A stretch of DNA of 64,000 nt from Membranipora membranacea (GCA_914767715.1 OU612070.1:28260025-28324024), one strand, 5' to 3'; positions 24,405 through 38,400 are shown, counted from the stretch's first letter. Numbers and translations: made by a program. Notes: a model not told the origin generated them from the letters alone.

Positions 24405-24510
24405 TAATTACGCGGTCTTAGGGAGAAGAAGAGAATGAGATGAGACAAAGAAGTTTCACCAATACTGGACACCTCCCAGACATATCTCATGTAAGTATGA
24501 ATACACTACA
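24373..24510 (+). repeat. Partial 3' LTR
   Basis: About 138 bases closely match the 3' two-thirds of the 5' LTR (21404-21538), with a few substitutions. The left part is missing through the deletion that fused pol to this LTR. It ends in the same CACTACA. Confidence 0.85.
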
Positions 24511-24717
24511 CGCTGGACACACCTTCAGTGCTCAGTGTGAGTGTCATGGGCACCTCTACTATCAACTATCAACCACCCATAGTGGACATGGGCAAAGTGT
24601 ACTGCTGCTGGACAGATCCCCCAGGTGCCCATGGAGAGTGTGTGTCCAGCTGCATGGGTATAACTATAAAAATGTATACACAATGTGCATGTTAGGATTG
24701 TATGTAACTCCATTCTA
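24511..24717. other. Non-coding flank of the LTR element
   Basis: No gene is visible here. gctggacacacc near 24512 and gtgtgtccagc near 24641 form a loose inverted pair, and catgggcacct recurs in inverted form, suggesting an old foldback repeat that the LTR element landed beside. Confidence 0.35.
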
Positions 24718-24905
24718 CTTCAAAACCTGGGTCTTTTGCAATGTTTGACTGCCCCTTGAGTTTTTGTTGTTTGGTCTCAAAGGGGGCTGGGGACAGTCAA
24801 ATATTGCCATAATAAAAGACCCAGGTTGAGGTTTTCTTGGACTCTGGAGTAGTAGGTAGTAGACCAGTGCTAGTACTACTCCAGAGTGCTTATGATGCAC
24901 ATGGA
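24718..24905. repeat. Dispersed repeat, copy 1 (copy 2 near 61080-61206)
   Basis: The stretch carries cctgggtcttttgcaatg, tttgactgccccttgag and tttttgttgttt. The reverse complement of the same order occurs at about 61140-61200. Within this copy, acctgggtctttt and aaaagacccaggt form an inverted pair about 110 bases across, so the family has foldback structure. actccagag/ctctggagt pairs flank it. Confidence 0.6.
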
Positions 24906-27900
24906 AAATTTGTATAACCCAAATTTTCCAAGGAGGTAGGTTTACTGCACTAACCAAGGAGTAAAAGTCAGTCCTTGTGATCCAACTAACACACTCAACC
25001 AAAAGTAAATCAGTAGTCGTTTCTTTTGGATATTACTTACCAATCGATTAGGCTCCCAATTCCATTATATTTTTTTTCATAATTATTTAGTCAAAACTGG
25101 ATATTAGGAGTTGTCTTCACTTTTTTAATGTGGAGAAAACTTCTATTATTTTAGTTCCATTAACTATGTTTATACGGCAGAAATGTTTCATTGTCATCAG
25201 GGAGGGTGGTATATCCCACCCTCCCTGTTGTCATATCTACACAGGTAGTAGCTGGTTGGTTTGTTAATGAAAGAGTACCAATAGCATTAAACGGACGGAT
25301 TTTTCAAGTGGACATTCGTTTAGTTTTAGTTTTATATGTTATTGTTTACAACAGAGCGCTCAACCAACAAATGATTTCGTCATAAGAATTTTGACACAAT
25401 ACAATATACATACATATAAAACCTTTGAAAAATCAAATTTCCTCAATAATCTCAATTTAGTGCAATAAATGTACTTTGGTGGTTATAAATGTGCCCTATG
25501 CTGCAGCTGCACAAGAGCTGCCATGTTTCTTCTTTAGCTTTTCTTTGAGGGATGAAGACCACGCTTAGCGTTCCTATCTGGACAGCATAACGTCACATCA
25601 CATATACCACATATTCATTCGATCGAACACATCATTCAATCTTAATGTTACTCTTTGCACAGGTAGGTACAGCTACTTTATGTGGTTCACTTGTTCACTG
25701 GTACTCAGCTAACGCTTAATCATAAATAATATGTGACATAAAATGCAAATTTATATTTGTATTATTTGATATTTTGATATTGGGAGTGGACAATTATACA
25801 ACTTTAAAGTTTAACTTTCTTTGATTTGGCATGAAAAACCTACACTTATAACACTATGGTGGGAAAAACAAGTATACGTGACAAACTGTGGAATGTGGTC
25901 AGCATATCCAATCGTGTCAGGGCCGGCTCATTGATATCTGTAAACGATAGTAAATGTGTTACGATATTAGTTATGCTGGTATCCGCAATCAGATCTAGGT
26001 TCACCCATCAAGACACTGCATGGTGTGTGCCTGGTTCTTATATGCTACATGGGAAGTACCTAACAAGATGATGTGACCTTTCTCAGCTGCTTACCTCCGC
26101 TGTAACATGGCTATAAGATTTGAGTAGGTGAATGTGCATGTAAAAATCTCATTTCCATCAGAAACTTTCATCAGGCTGCATTCCAATTTAAAGTCTTGTC
26201 AACTGATTGCCTTAGTCACAGCTTTTTTCTTAGTACTACTGGTTATCTTAAAGATCTTAAAGATCACATAGCCACTAATCCCATCTATCAGCTCCTGAAA
26301 GCGTCTATGCAGTGCTACAAGACTGGAGCTGCCACTAATACATGTTCCATTATAGGATATCCGGCTATTACAAAATCTGATCCGCAGCAACTGCGTTGTC
26401 ACCCTTAGGATCCACTCTGACTGTCTGGTAAAGCTGATAAACATACTGTGTGACTAGTGCAGTATGTAAAACCTACACGGAATCGCCTCCAGAAGATGAT
26501 GATTTTATGGACGGGAATAGCAGGCTGAACGTTTTCATGGAAACACCAAAAATTGAGGTTGTAATATAGTATATATATATGCATGTATATATTATAATAA
26601 ATAGAATCTGTGATATGTGCAAATTACAACAAAACTACATAATTGACTGTAGTGCTTTAATATGTGCGGCTATTATACTTATAAAACGACTTTGAATTCT
26701 TAGCTCTGGAAATGCGCACCCACAAGAGTCTCAAGTATCCCTGGAAAGATAATCTAGCTCAAAACATTTTCTGCGAGGGTACATCAAATACAACAAACAG
26801 GCATGATTCAGATTTCATCAAACAGACTCAATAAGAAAACATTTCAATTTTTTACATATTTGACTTATATTCTAGAGTTTGTTTGTTTGTTTGTTTATTT
26901 TATGACTTCTCATCCGAGAATGCTTACATAATTAAAGTAGTGTGCTTTCAAAAAGCCCCTCTAAAAATATATGAACAAAAATAAAATAAATCATTTCAAA
27001 TGGCATAAAACTCAGGATTGGCAAAAATTCCACATTTTCTCTTCTCAGTTCGACATTTAGGCATACAGATGCAGAAAAATTAGTTTTGCCAAATTTCATT
27101 TAATATCTTAAGTTGGGGTGAGAATTAGCTCCTCACAAAATAGTAGAAGACAACAATTAATACGAGTAATTGAATTATAATAATTCAGTAAATTTGAAAC
27201 TTCACTGTTTCAACCATTCTCCCTGCTCCAACGTTCTGATGCCAAGTGACCAACATTCAAGGGCTGCGAGAAGCCCATAAATATTTGAGACTGAGCCAAT
27301 TTTTGTGTGTTACCGAGTAGACTAGTGATGTGGTGACTTTCCTCTACCAGCGTCATTGTTAACTAACTGGTTTAGGCCTGTTTGGCAACCACAGCATTCC
27401 CATGAGTGCGTTGATTAGTTAAGGCTATATCAAAGACAAGTATAATGTTCTTGTATCCTAGAGAATGTAGCAGGTATGACTATTTCATGAGACCAGGGAG
27501 GCTCTACCTGGTGCAGTCTCCCGCTGATAAGGTCTACTCTATGCAAACCTGACGACCTTTCTTTCAACTGAAATAGCAAAAAAATTGTCTTAGACTCTGT
27601 AGTTACTTTAAAACTAGTCCCATCTGTGAAAATAATTCGAACATCATGAGTAAACGCAGTCTGTCATTGTCTTACATGATCATTTCTTGATTTGGCATAT
27701 CAATTAAAAAAAAAACAGTACAGTTGTTACTTGTTATGAGGCTGTATGCAGTGTTTGAAATGGGTGGGAACTGGTGCGTACTACCAAGTACCCACAGAAA
27801 AATATAGAGGGGAAACTCTTAAAACACAGTACCCACTAGATTCTGTGCAAAAAATGTGTGAAAAGGTCTCTTCTGGACCAAGATAAATGGTTAACTTATC

Positions 27901-28620
27901 ACAACTTGAAGCGGAAACCACAAGCTGTGCTTTGAAATTTGATCTTTCATCGGTGTTGCTGTGCCTGCTTGACTCTGGAGCAACGGTTGGTTCCAAACTG
28001 TCAGTTAGATGATTTTGTTAGCAGCCTGTAATAAACAGAGAATCATGCCATGTGGCAGCAGTCACACGTCCTATACCATAATGAAGATATTGGAGTACTG
28101 ATTAGTAGTCTTATTAGAATGATAGAAATATATCTGGGATGGAGAGGGGGCCACATACAGGGCATGGATCTGTATTAAATCATAGCAGAGCCAATATTAC
28201 TTGTGGGAAAGACAGCCTTATCTGAGCCAGAGTGCTGTTATAGTTTGCATGCCTATATCACAATTTGCTCAGTAGCTACTGAACAACAGCAGGGCCTACA
28301 ATTACAGTCATGTTTGCTTAGAGGCAGGCGGTGTGGTAACTCTGATTATCCCTTTTTGAGAGGTTGAGAGAGAAGGGAAAGAGCTCCTGCGTTCAACGTG
28401 TCATGCTGTTATGACAGATGAAAAAACCGAAATTATACTGGTGCGACCTAGGCATTCCTCAAGGCTTATACTTATACTTGTACTGCCGTTGCTCAGAGTG
28501 TGCAAAACGTGGCGCCTTTCATACACACTAAAAACCTTGGTCTTCAAAGGATCCAGATTGGCAGTGGAATTTCCGATATTTGCCACAAAGTGGTGGTATA
28601 ACTTTTCACCTAGCAACTGA
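24906..28620. other. Gene-free intergenic region
   Basis: No exon, RNA gene or conserved domain could be recognised on either strand. A short palindrome (cagggaggg..ccctccctg) lies at about 25199-25230; a similar one occurs near 56396-56425. An AT-rich tract lies near 26565-26600, and a GTTT run near 26880-26898. The remaining open frames are short and lack any family signature. Confidence 0.45.
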
Positions 28621-28624
28621 GCAC

Positions 28625-28632
28625 TATAAATA
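28625..28632 (+). promoter_or_regulatory. TATA box of the VMO1-like gene
   Basis: A perfect TATAAATA lies about 300 bases upstream of the start codon, in line with the downstream secreted-protein gene. A probable 5' UTR donor (gaggtaagc) follows near 28721, consistent with a short noncoding first exon. Confidence 0.55.
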
Positions 28633-28932
28633 CAACACAACACAGATCACATATCATTCTGCAAAGAGACACACATCTGTTCTATCCTAAATTTGGTAGC
28701 TAAATTCTTAGTCAGAGGTAAGCTAAATCTTTGTATTGTGACTCAGTCTTTGTCTTTCATCAAGCTTATAGATTACATACAATAAGTTACTATCCTTTGA
28801 AAACTTTCCTCTTTGACTGATTCGGGCAGCTACCTTGTCACAGTGAGTAGTTGAAGACTAAAAGACACAACAAACGTAGCCAGTGATTCGTTGGTAGAAG
28901 TTACAGATTTTGCTCATAATATTGCAGACAAG

Positions 28933-30469
28933 ATGAAGCTCATTGTTGCGGTCCTGTTATTGATGATCGGCGCATCAGCAATAGCATCATCATCAACCAA
29001 AAGGTCAGATTGGTGGAAAGATTTTGAACCCGAATCTATGACTGCCTGGGGTGAATGGGGAGAATGGGAATATTGCAAGGAAGGAACATACGCTTATGCA
29101 TACCAGCAAAAGTCAGAGAGTTACAGCTATTGGGGAGACAACTCAGCTAACAACGCTATCAAGCTTCATTGCCGGTAAGGTCTAAAAGTTGTCCACTCAA
29201 ACTTTAAAAAGCACCATGTTATATATATCCTTAGATCGAGTCAATCAACATACAGATGCTCACTACTTTACATTGATAAAGAAAACTACGGAAGAGATTT
29301 TTCTGTTGTAGTAAGCCGTCAGATAAGTGGGCAAGTGACTCTGTTACATCAGCGCAACAAAAATGGGGTAATTGGCAGGCGACTGTTCGGTGTTCTTTTC
29401 CCGATTTTCTTCATGGCGCTTACCTACGTTCAGAGTCCAAACAAGGTAGTGGAGATGACGCATCTGGTGAGTGACACCTGATGGTCTGACATTCCACATG
29501 CGCTTGATAGGCGTCGGTGTTATAATTCCTATTACTAAACATGTATAAGTGAGTGAATTTATTTGTGACATAGCTAACTGGTGTCACAATCCATTCTTAA
29601 GCAAAAATGCTTCTGATCCCTCTTTACTGTGCTTTGTCACTAGAGTAAAAGTTCAAATTGAATAAGAACTTTGGTGCATGGCTTACTGGAGACACAATAC
29701 TGAGTTTGATGACACTTAATACTTTTATTTGATTTCACTGCTTCATGTGTTTCAGTGACAAATCTTGACATGCAGTGCAAGACGCCATCAAGCACGAAAA
29801 AGCAAAGAATTTTTGGAGTAGGTAATACATGGGGTACATTCACATCTCTCAAATCGTGTGAATGGAACTTTGCCTATATCTGTGGGATTCAAACACGCAT
29901 AGAGCGAAATCAAGGGAGTGGTGACGACTCTGCCCTCAATGGAGTCAGATTTGCTTGCTGCCGATTCCGGTAAGTAGAATGAGTAAACACAGTTTACATA
30001 CATGTACCTCTGCCTTTGAAAGGCTGAGAGCTAGGGTTTAGCAAATTCGCTCAAGAGGGGTGTGATCAGCCACATGTTTGAGTCTATCAGTATACTGGGC
30101 TATCGGGGTCTTAATTACTAATATTCAATTACATTGCAATTTCGTCCTATAGGAGTTGAAAGCATTTCGGTTCAAGGAGAAATTTTTTGAGAAAGAATTA
30201 TTTATTGCACCCATCATGCAACCATAGAAGATTGATTATCATCGTAATATAGTTACCCGGTTTGTGAGTCAGGCACTGACTGCCTTATGATATCATAATA
30301 CCACTGCTGACTGCTACCAGGCCATAGAATTGTGGAGCAAATCAGACAATATTCTTTGGTTTGCTTATAATCTAGGCCTACAGCCTACATACATATTATT
30401 GATGCGTTGCATACTTGATTCGATCTAATCCTTGTTATAAACCTGATTTCAATGTTCTGTTTCAGCTGA
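28933..30469 (+). CDS. VMO1: Secreted VMO1-family protein
   Basis: Vitelline membrane outer layer 1 family: small secreted beta-prism proteins, found in egg coats and secretions; the invertebrate role is mostly unknown. Exons 28933-29174, 29312-29466, 29756-29969 and 30466-30469 join in phase and give 204 residues, against about 200 for vertebrate VMO1. Residues 1-19 are a signal peptide. The threefold repeat is plain. Repeat 1 has WGEWGEWEYC and GDNSANNAIKLHC. Repeat 2 has WGNWQATVRC and KQGSGDD. Repeat 3 has WGTFTSLKSC and NQGSGDDSALNGVRFAC. The last exon gives only one base of the final arginine codon and the TGA. An in-frame upstream ATG at 28891 exists, but it would put 14 polar residues before the signal peptide, so the second Met is preferred. 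Confidence 0.92.
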
Positions 30470-30602
30470 GCATTCGTTGATATACTAAAGTTCATACGAG
30501 CTGGAGCGGTATGAACCATTATTTGATCTGATGACAATGTCATCATTACAAGCTACCTCCTCATATGTTCTTATGTCTAGAGTTGAAACTTATTTTAGAA
30601 AA

Positions 30603-30608
30603 AATAAA
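30603..30608 (+). promoter_or_regulatory. Poly(A) signal of the VMO1-like gene
   Basis: AATAAA lies 134 bases after the stop codon in the last exon, in the expected range for the transcript end. Confidence 0.6.
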
Positions 30609-32475
30609 CTAGACAGCAAAGCTCAACCTGTGTATTTGATGCAGTTTTCCTTAATTTTTGTTAATTGTGAAAGGGGGCTACTAAAAAGATTCCACTAATT
30701 GTCTACTGCCTGCTGGAAAGATATTATGATATTGCAAAGTTTCCATGTCAGCGTGTAGCAACTGCGTTTTACATTGTGAATTCAGGAAGCATGTGTGACA
30801 TCTGTACATGAAAGAAAAATTGAGGATGTGAAACAATGGGAGGCTAACGATATAAATAGTGTGATTAAGAGTTGTCTTACCCTGACGGTTCCAACATGCA
30901 AGAACGCAGTTGCTAACTATACATGTCTGTAATGCCACGACTGCTTTGTCTCTTTAACTCCGGCTTGTACAGCCCTGTCTGAGGTTCGCTAGCATGCTTA
31001 GGCCTCTTTCTGATATGAATCATCTTTTGATAATGAGGACATGATCATGGGTAGTTTGGGCGCTCGTACAGCTACAAGCTAGATTTTGTGGTATTATATT
31101 ACCTCAAATAGCTCCATACTGTATATTTGATTAATGTTTGACTATTATTTGTTATGATCTGCAAAAATCGCCTAAGAAATGCTAGTAAGTTGACCTCAAG
31201 CAAATGTGTCTTCTACTACAACTGAACGTCAGCTAGACCTTTGGTTTCCTGATTTTGACTTTTTTTCCAGCGATGGTCACTGCTTTCTTCCTCTATGCCA
31301 GTATTGCAAGATTTGAAATACATCAAGCATGCTGTAAACATGGTTTGGCCTAGTGTGCACCACATCACATCACAGGCAGTTTGTGAAAGTAGAGTGACCT
31401 CGTCTTCCAGTAGCCAAGTCAATCATTAGCGGCACTTCGACAAAATGCTGTTGCTTTGGGCCCATGTGGTGTATCACAGGCCTATTGCAGTGTGTGCAAG
31501 TCCAGTGGTTGAGACATCTTCCGAGGGAAAATGCCTTGAAAACTGAACTTGCAGTTTCACAAACGAACTGCGGTTAGTGATTGGCAGTGGGCCTGTGTAG
31601 TGGATCATGGTATACGCATCTCGAGATACAAGCATGTATGGAGGGGGGGGGGGTCGGGTCTTCATGGCCATTTGCAAAGTATACATGCTTGTAACTACAG
31701 ATGTCTATGCATCATGTGTCGGATATTCAACCCACTAGGGGCCAGACACCTGAGCATAACTGTCACCCCGCTGTTACCAGGGGCCAGACACCTGAGCAGA
31801 ACTGTCACCCCGCTGTTACCAATGTGGATGTGTTCAAGATCATGTTCCGTCTGCTAAGGAAGTGGGCAACTCAATACAGGACCGTGTCAAATTAACCAAA
31901 AGAATCAATTCTGATTCAAGTGAAAGCACAGAAACTGCCCATAATTAACTTCATGTTAGTTTGGTGTATGTATCTTGGCTAACATGCTTGAAAATTTTGA
32001 CCTATAGATTTTTTTGTGAAAACTGCTATCATTACAACATTAAACTAATTTCGTTAAAATATTAAAATACTCAATTTGTTTAGGGAAAGTTTACTTGATA
32101 GTCATATTGAACAAGGAAGAGTCTGCTCAGGAACATCTGAAATGAAGTTAGCTGTCATTCTCATCTCAAAACTTGAGATTTTTTATGTAAAGAATGTTTG
32201 GAACTTGTCAGCTATGATGAATATTGTCTCCCCTTTGATTCTTATGTTACAATAGAGTACATGAGATAAAGGCATGGAAGGCGTCAAGGTAACAATGGGC
32301 TGGATAGCTGAAATAGTTTCCATAACTCCAGTTCAGTTCAGTAACTCATTCAAGGAAGTTGGGATTATAAAAATAGCAATATGGATTTCACATAAAGACA
32401 TATCAGGATGTAAAAAATCAAAGGAGCAACGAATAATAATACATATTGAACGTTTTTTAACGTCAAAGACCCATT
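30609..32475. other. Region between VMO1 and the giant gene
   Basis: No coding exon is recognised. It holds an 11-base G run at 31643-31653 and a two-copy direct repeat (next entry). It should contain the promoter and 5' UTR of the giant gene, but no TATA box or clear donor can be assigned. Confidence 0.4.
31738..31821. repeat. Two-copy 42-bp direct repeat
   Basis: Two adjacent 42-base copies starting ggggccagacacctgagca differ at one position. They lie in intergenic DNA with no known role. Confidence 0.9.
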
Positions 32476-35400
32476 ATGGGCAATTTGCTGGCTTCATGTG
32501 GTCTGAAGCGCAGCACAAAAATCGGTAGCACCACGTCCACTGACTATCAATCGGATAGCAGTGATGATGCTACCGTACTACTAGGCAGAGGTAGTAAAAC
32601 AGCTCAAGATTCTAGTCTACCACCAGTATCTGCAGGAGCTCGAGGTGAGTCAATCTACACGCAAAATAAGCTAACAGAAAGATCATTCAGCCATTCTATT
32701 TTTCACTTAGCAAAATTGCTACATCTTTACGTATGGTTTTTCAAGCTCATAGTAGACAGCTGATAGTCAAAGCTGATAATCCGGTGTATTAGAAACGAGT
32801 TCATTGCCTTGATACCATCAAAAGATGATTGATGAGACGGCAGAACTGACTTAGATATTACTTTTACATTTGCAGCCAGGATGCTACAATCAGACAGGGT
32901 TACTGATGGAAAAATCATAGTGTTAATGAAGCCTTTTTAAACATGTGTGTGTTTCTCGTCATGTTACATTAGTAAGGTATTATTCATTTTGACAGGAGGG
33001 CCGGTCTTCGGTACGGCCCACCCGATGCCGATGCAGATGACTATGATGAGCCCACCCACAAACATCGGTGGACTACCTGTGATCGCTCAGGATACCGATC
33101 ACTTTCCTGATCCTATAACAACGCTAGCATCAGGAACTGCCAGTAGCCAGCCTCCAGGTCAGCATCAGCAGCATGCCATGGGTTATCCCATGGACTATCA
33201 GACTGCCTTCCTGACCCAGCATGATATGCAGTATGCAAACATGCTGGAGGCTGAACAACAGCCAGACGGAGAAAGGCGAAGACGACACACCCGGTGTCGC
33301 CGCTCAACTCCGTCTCCTCCTCAACCCCAGGGGATGGAAGTGTCTCCCCAACCAATAAGGAGACCTTCAGCATCTACGAACTACGAAGATATGCGCCGTC
33401 TTCCTGCACCTAAAGGTGTACTGAATGGTGAGCATGCATTTTAGTTCTCAGCAGAAATATCAATTTTCATCTAGATTCTAGATGTATGCTGTCAATTACT
33501 CCTTGTTAGCTTTTCTCAGGACGAAAAAAACAAGGCACTTAAAAATTGCATCATCCAAAGCAAGTTCGGATATTGCATCTTCAGCATTGCGTGTGTACAA
33601 ATTTAATGACTTTACAATATCAAGCCATACTTCTTTTGTCTTATAAGGAAACAAAGACAAAGTAATTACAATTCCTTGATAATAATGTCCCAAAAATGAT
33701 CATGGCTCGATTTGAATGAGCACGGCAAGCTTGGGGCACAATTTAGTTGAAAGTGAATGCCATTTTCCTATTGAAAATAGATATTAATGGATCAATTTAT
33801 AAATAGATAGCGCAGAGTTGCCCTCACGTAAAGGTATTTTTACAGTTATGAATTGTACTGTTTGTATTTCTCATTATAGATGACAGTTCAGTACATAGGG
33901 AGATGAAGGCGAGGGCCGATGATGTGTACGAATCCGTCTACTATTATTACGACGGACCATCATCGGTGAGGATTTCTTACTTGCCTTTCCAATTCAGGCC
34001 ATTGTAAAACTCGAGCAGAAACATTGATGAGATTTATATTCAACATTCTCCTCCTTTTGTCCCAATCGCAGACCTTGCGTCCTTAACGTCCGTCGAAAGA
34101 CATTAGCGTACCACCTATTAGCGTACAAGAATGGTTGAAGACTTTGTAAACACAATTAAAATGATGGCCTTTCCGATCACGTTTAATATATTTTTTTGTA
34201 ACAAAATATTTTCTTTAAAACAGGCTAGCTTCTACCAGCGTCATCTTGTTATAAATAGCCCGCTATATACATATTACACCAACCTTTAAACATCTATTAA
34301 TATTGTATACCAACAATTTGTGGTTGTGATAAAAAACTTCATGAGTCTGATATGGTGACAGTTGCAATATAATAGTTGAAAAGTCCAAATTGCCTTCAAT
34401 GTATTAACTATTAGAATGTTATCTTTTGTACGCAGGACCCTAATTCAAGACGCATCAAGTTCAACGAGGAGGATGCAGCAGGTTAGTCTGATAGTTAGTT
34501 GATATTTTCAAGGTTGTTTATCTCTAACAATCCTACAGACCTTGATTAAATGTTGGTTCACATTGATTTTTAAGACCCGTATAGTCATTCTATTTAGGAC
34601 CAATCCTGTGGTGACCTAATTGATCCGCACGGGACAAAACTTATAGGTCCAGTTTGAGGTGATGAAGTCATCAATTTTTTACCTTTCCATTGTCACATTC
34701 AACCGCCTGATAAGTTAGAATCCATATATACTCCCCTTGGAATAAGAAGCCTGCATTGCTGGGATAACCGATCCAAATCTTACAATTTTTTCATGTGACG
34801 GGAGCTAGGATTAAGTTGAGTGTGATTTACTGTAACTTTTGTTGTTCAAGTTTACATTTTATAACCCACTAAGTGTCACTCCCGTTTACTTACAGGTATT
34901 GATACTGAGAGGCAGACTCAGTATCAAGGCCCAATGTACCAGGACGAGCACCCAATGGGTGGGTACAGTGGAGCCGAATACCTGGTGGCTGATCCAGCAT
35001 TCAGCTATTATCTTCCAAGCAGTGCGGTAAGTTTTTGCCTGCCTGAGTTACACTATTTCTTCCAGGGTTAAGGTTGTAATTTCGGCAACAGATACTAGAA
35101 AGATTTTTCTTGAAAACGCCATTAGTTTACATGATGTCAATCGATCTCAATGCCCTACCAGACCAGTTGATAGTATCATTATTAGTGAAATTTTGATATT
35201 GATAAAATGAAAGGCATTGTAATTTTGGACATAATGATTATGATTCACCCATTATTGGTTACATAATCTAGGAGAGTTTGTCAATCTAAATAATCTAAAT
35301 ACATCAGACATCTAGCTAATGGGCTGTTCCTATACATTTGATCAATGTGATGGATCCGCAATATTATTATATGAATGTTACCATCCTGAATAACCGCCTT

Positions 35401-38400
35401 TATATTAACACCGTATTTGATAAATCATCTTAACCTGATTGTGACAATCCATCGTTAGATTGACTTAATTATAAACTAAAGAATGCTGTGAATAGGGCCT
35501 TGCTCTAGGATAGTCATATTGATCTCATACCATGATAGCCTGTCTTGACAAGCTTGGTTCGGTGGGTGGTTGGGGAGGGGGCAACCACGCATCGAACCAA
35601 ACTTGTCAAAAAAAGCTAATACCATGATAGGTTTCAAGCTCAGCATAATACAACATACAGTGGTGCACTTATCCTCGCACATCATACATGTCGTAAGCAA
35701 GTCAGCAAATCAGGAGTCGAGCCCTGTTACGAGTTTTTTTGTTGATTTTTGTGCAGTTGCATGTCTATATTACCAAACATAATACATATTTGCATGTTTG
35801 CAGAGTAAGTTCCTACCCTCGACACTGGCTTGTCCAACACAGCTGGAGCCACACCATGTCAAGCAGCTGCAGAAGACGGTGTTTGGAGCCGCAGTGACTG
35901 ATGAACACCAAAAGGTGTTCATCAACACTCAGCTGATTGACAGAGACACTGGTAAGATTAGGCAGGGTTTCTTCGCTATAAACACAGTGCCTCAACCATC
36001 AAATCAGAATATGGAGCAGCTTCTCGACCAATCCATCAGCATCGATGTCCACCAAGACTCCGTGGACATGATGGAAGAAGCTGAGCTGAAGAGCTTCCAC
36101 CACTTCTATGACAAACCCCACCTTGTCAACATGATAGCCATCGCCGAGCCTGCTGGCACAGATCCAGATCAAGAAGACAGAGATCTGATGACAGAGGCGC
36201 TAAGTGCTCTCCAGCCTCAATTACCAGGACTTCTCCTGTATAATGAGGCTGATGACACAGAGCACTTCAGATGGCTGGTGGAAGACCGAGAGAGATTCAT
36301 GACATGCTACTTCCAGAAGTTGCACAACCCTGCTAGCATGACAACCTCTCGAAAGGCTTCAGACTATGTTGCTGAGTATAGAAGAACTCCGGATATTTCC
36401 ATCAAGGCAGCTCTGATGGATTTATCGAGTATCTTCTATCCAGGTGTAAAGGGTGAAGCTAAGAGGCTCACCCATATACAGCTGCAGCAACTGGAACCAC
36501 GCCATAGTCTGCCGACGCCAATAAGTCTAGTATATAACTGCCATACTCCACATTATGTACCTGACAGCAGAGTACGAGACAGGGTTCTCACATTACTATA
36601 TGACTTATTGGCGAGGAACATCCCATACCTTCCTTGTATCATCATAGTGGCTGAAAAGAATGACCAACCAGGTGTGTTTAGCTTTCGGTACTTGCCTCAA
36701 CATCCTCACCTTCCGAAAACAATACTCTCCCCACTGATAGACTCCCCTCCAAAAGAAGCCAGCGTCATCACGTTAGCCTCTAGGTTTGAGATTAGTTGGG
36801 GCAATCTAGTTCCCGAATACAGTACGCCTCAGATCATGAAACAAATGATAGTACTGACCACAAGAGCTGTGGAGCTTGATGTCAAGACAAGACAACTTCC
36901 AATAGGACTGTTAGCTGACTTGGCAAGCAGGGAGCTAGTAAGGCTGATCATAAACATCAAGCAGCCTAAGAATGATAAAGCTGCAGCAAAGCTTATGTGC
37001 TTTATGGTAGATCTCATCCAAACATCCTTTAAAACATCAGCAGTAGCAGATGACTCTCTACAGGCTTTAATGGATATTGCAGAGTACAAACGTCTTCAGA
37101 GGGGGCCCGGTGTTTTACTTGCCATACCCAAAAATCACACCAGCTATACCTACAACGACTTTCAGCTCTTTTATGTGAACGGGGAATCTGTTGCTGTAAG
37201 TGATGTGGCCCTTCTCACGGAGCCAGATGACCATTTTGATAACTTCAGGCGCAGGCGAACAGCATACTTAAAGTCTCTGTATGACAACTTTGATATAAAT
37301 TATGCAGTTGCTCCAGCGACTACTGAAGAGAGGTATCTGCTAGTGAGTAAAGGAATACCAATTGACACAGACACTGGGCATGGTATTGAGAAAATACACA
37401 ACCGGGAAAACCATTATGAAGTATCAAAAACTCATCCATCAATAAGAGTTATCCTAAACTATCCAACCAGCATCGCTCCACCAACCAGGAGACACTGCAG
37501 GGTTCTGGAACCTGCCATCTTAGCTGTGCTGACAGCACTCCATCCGGTCACTCCTGGTCAGCTTATTATTACTCCAATAAACCAATCTCCAGGCACACTC
37601 GCAGACTTCAGGTTTAATTACACAGTGATGGGACGCCTGTTACGGCTGTCTTACGAGTTTGGTGCTATTAAACCTGGTTTGGAGAAAGAACTCATGTTTT
37701 TGACGAGCAAGGCCTACCATATAGATATGAAGAAAATGATAATGCCAGAAGGTTTGAGAGCGAACAGGATAATCAACTCAACCATAAGGGTGATAATAAA
37801 TCGCCCAGTGGGTAATGTAACTGTGAAGGAAATGACAGTAACAGCAATACAGAGCATGCTCACCTCCCTGGATGAGGTGACGGCATTTGATCCCAAAAAG
37901 TATATGGCAAATGCAGCAAGGAAAGCCATGATGGCAATACATCCTCCGGTACCAGGTGTTATCATAGCAACTCCTAGAGAGCTCTGTGAGGCTGAAGACT
38001 ACCCTGCAGACTTCTATCTACATTACATCAAAGGAGAGCAAGTACAAAGGTATGAGGAAAATTTGCCTGACCTACTGGACCTACTGATGGAGAGCGACCA
38101 ACCTCCGCTAATCCCGAAAGAACTGTATGTTGAGTATGACATTCGTTATATTCCAGTGTTAGATCGTGTACAGATGATTATGCTCTCTGCAGGATCCATC
38201 CCACTGATAATGGATTGTGATACAAAACTAAAGTCTGGCATATCACAAGTGCATTCATTGAAGCGAATTAAACATCTGCAAAGGCAAATCTCTTATCTAA
38301 GCAAACCAATCATCAGAGTAGTTTTCAACCAACAGTTCCGTCAAACAGATCTTTCAGCAACCATGGTGTCTGACATAGAAGATATGCTTCTAGAGCTAGT

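Larger units (their letters stand above)
21328..24510 (+). mobile_element. Defective Ty3/gypsy LTR retrotransposon
   Basis: A retrotransposon of about 3.2 kb. Internal order is gag-like, two CCHC zinc knuckles, aspartic protease, reverse transcriptase, part of RNase H, then directly a 3' LTR fragment. This gag-pro-RT-RH order is that of Ty3/gypsy elements. Integrase and the first third of the 3' LTR are missing. At about 24373 the pol frame runs into LTR sequence, so an internal deletion joined pol to the LTR. Several stops and frame changes break the coding region, so the copy cannot be autonomous. Confidence 0.9.
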
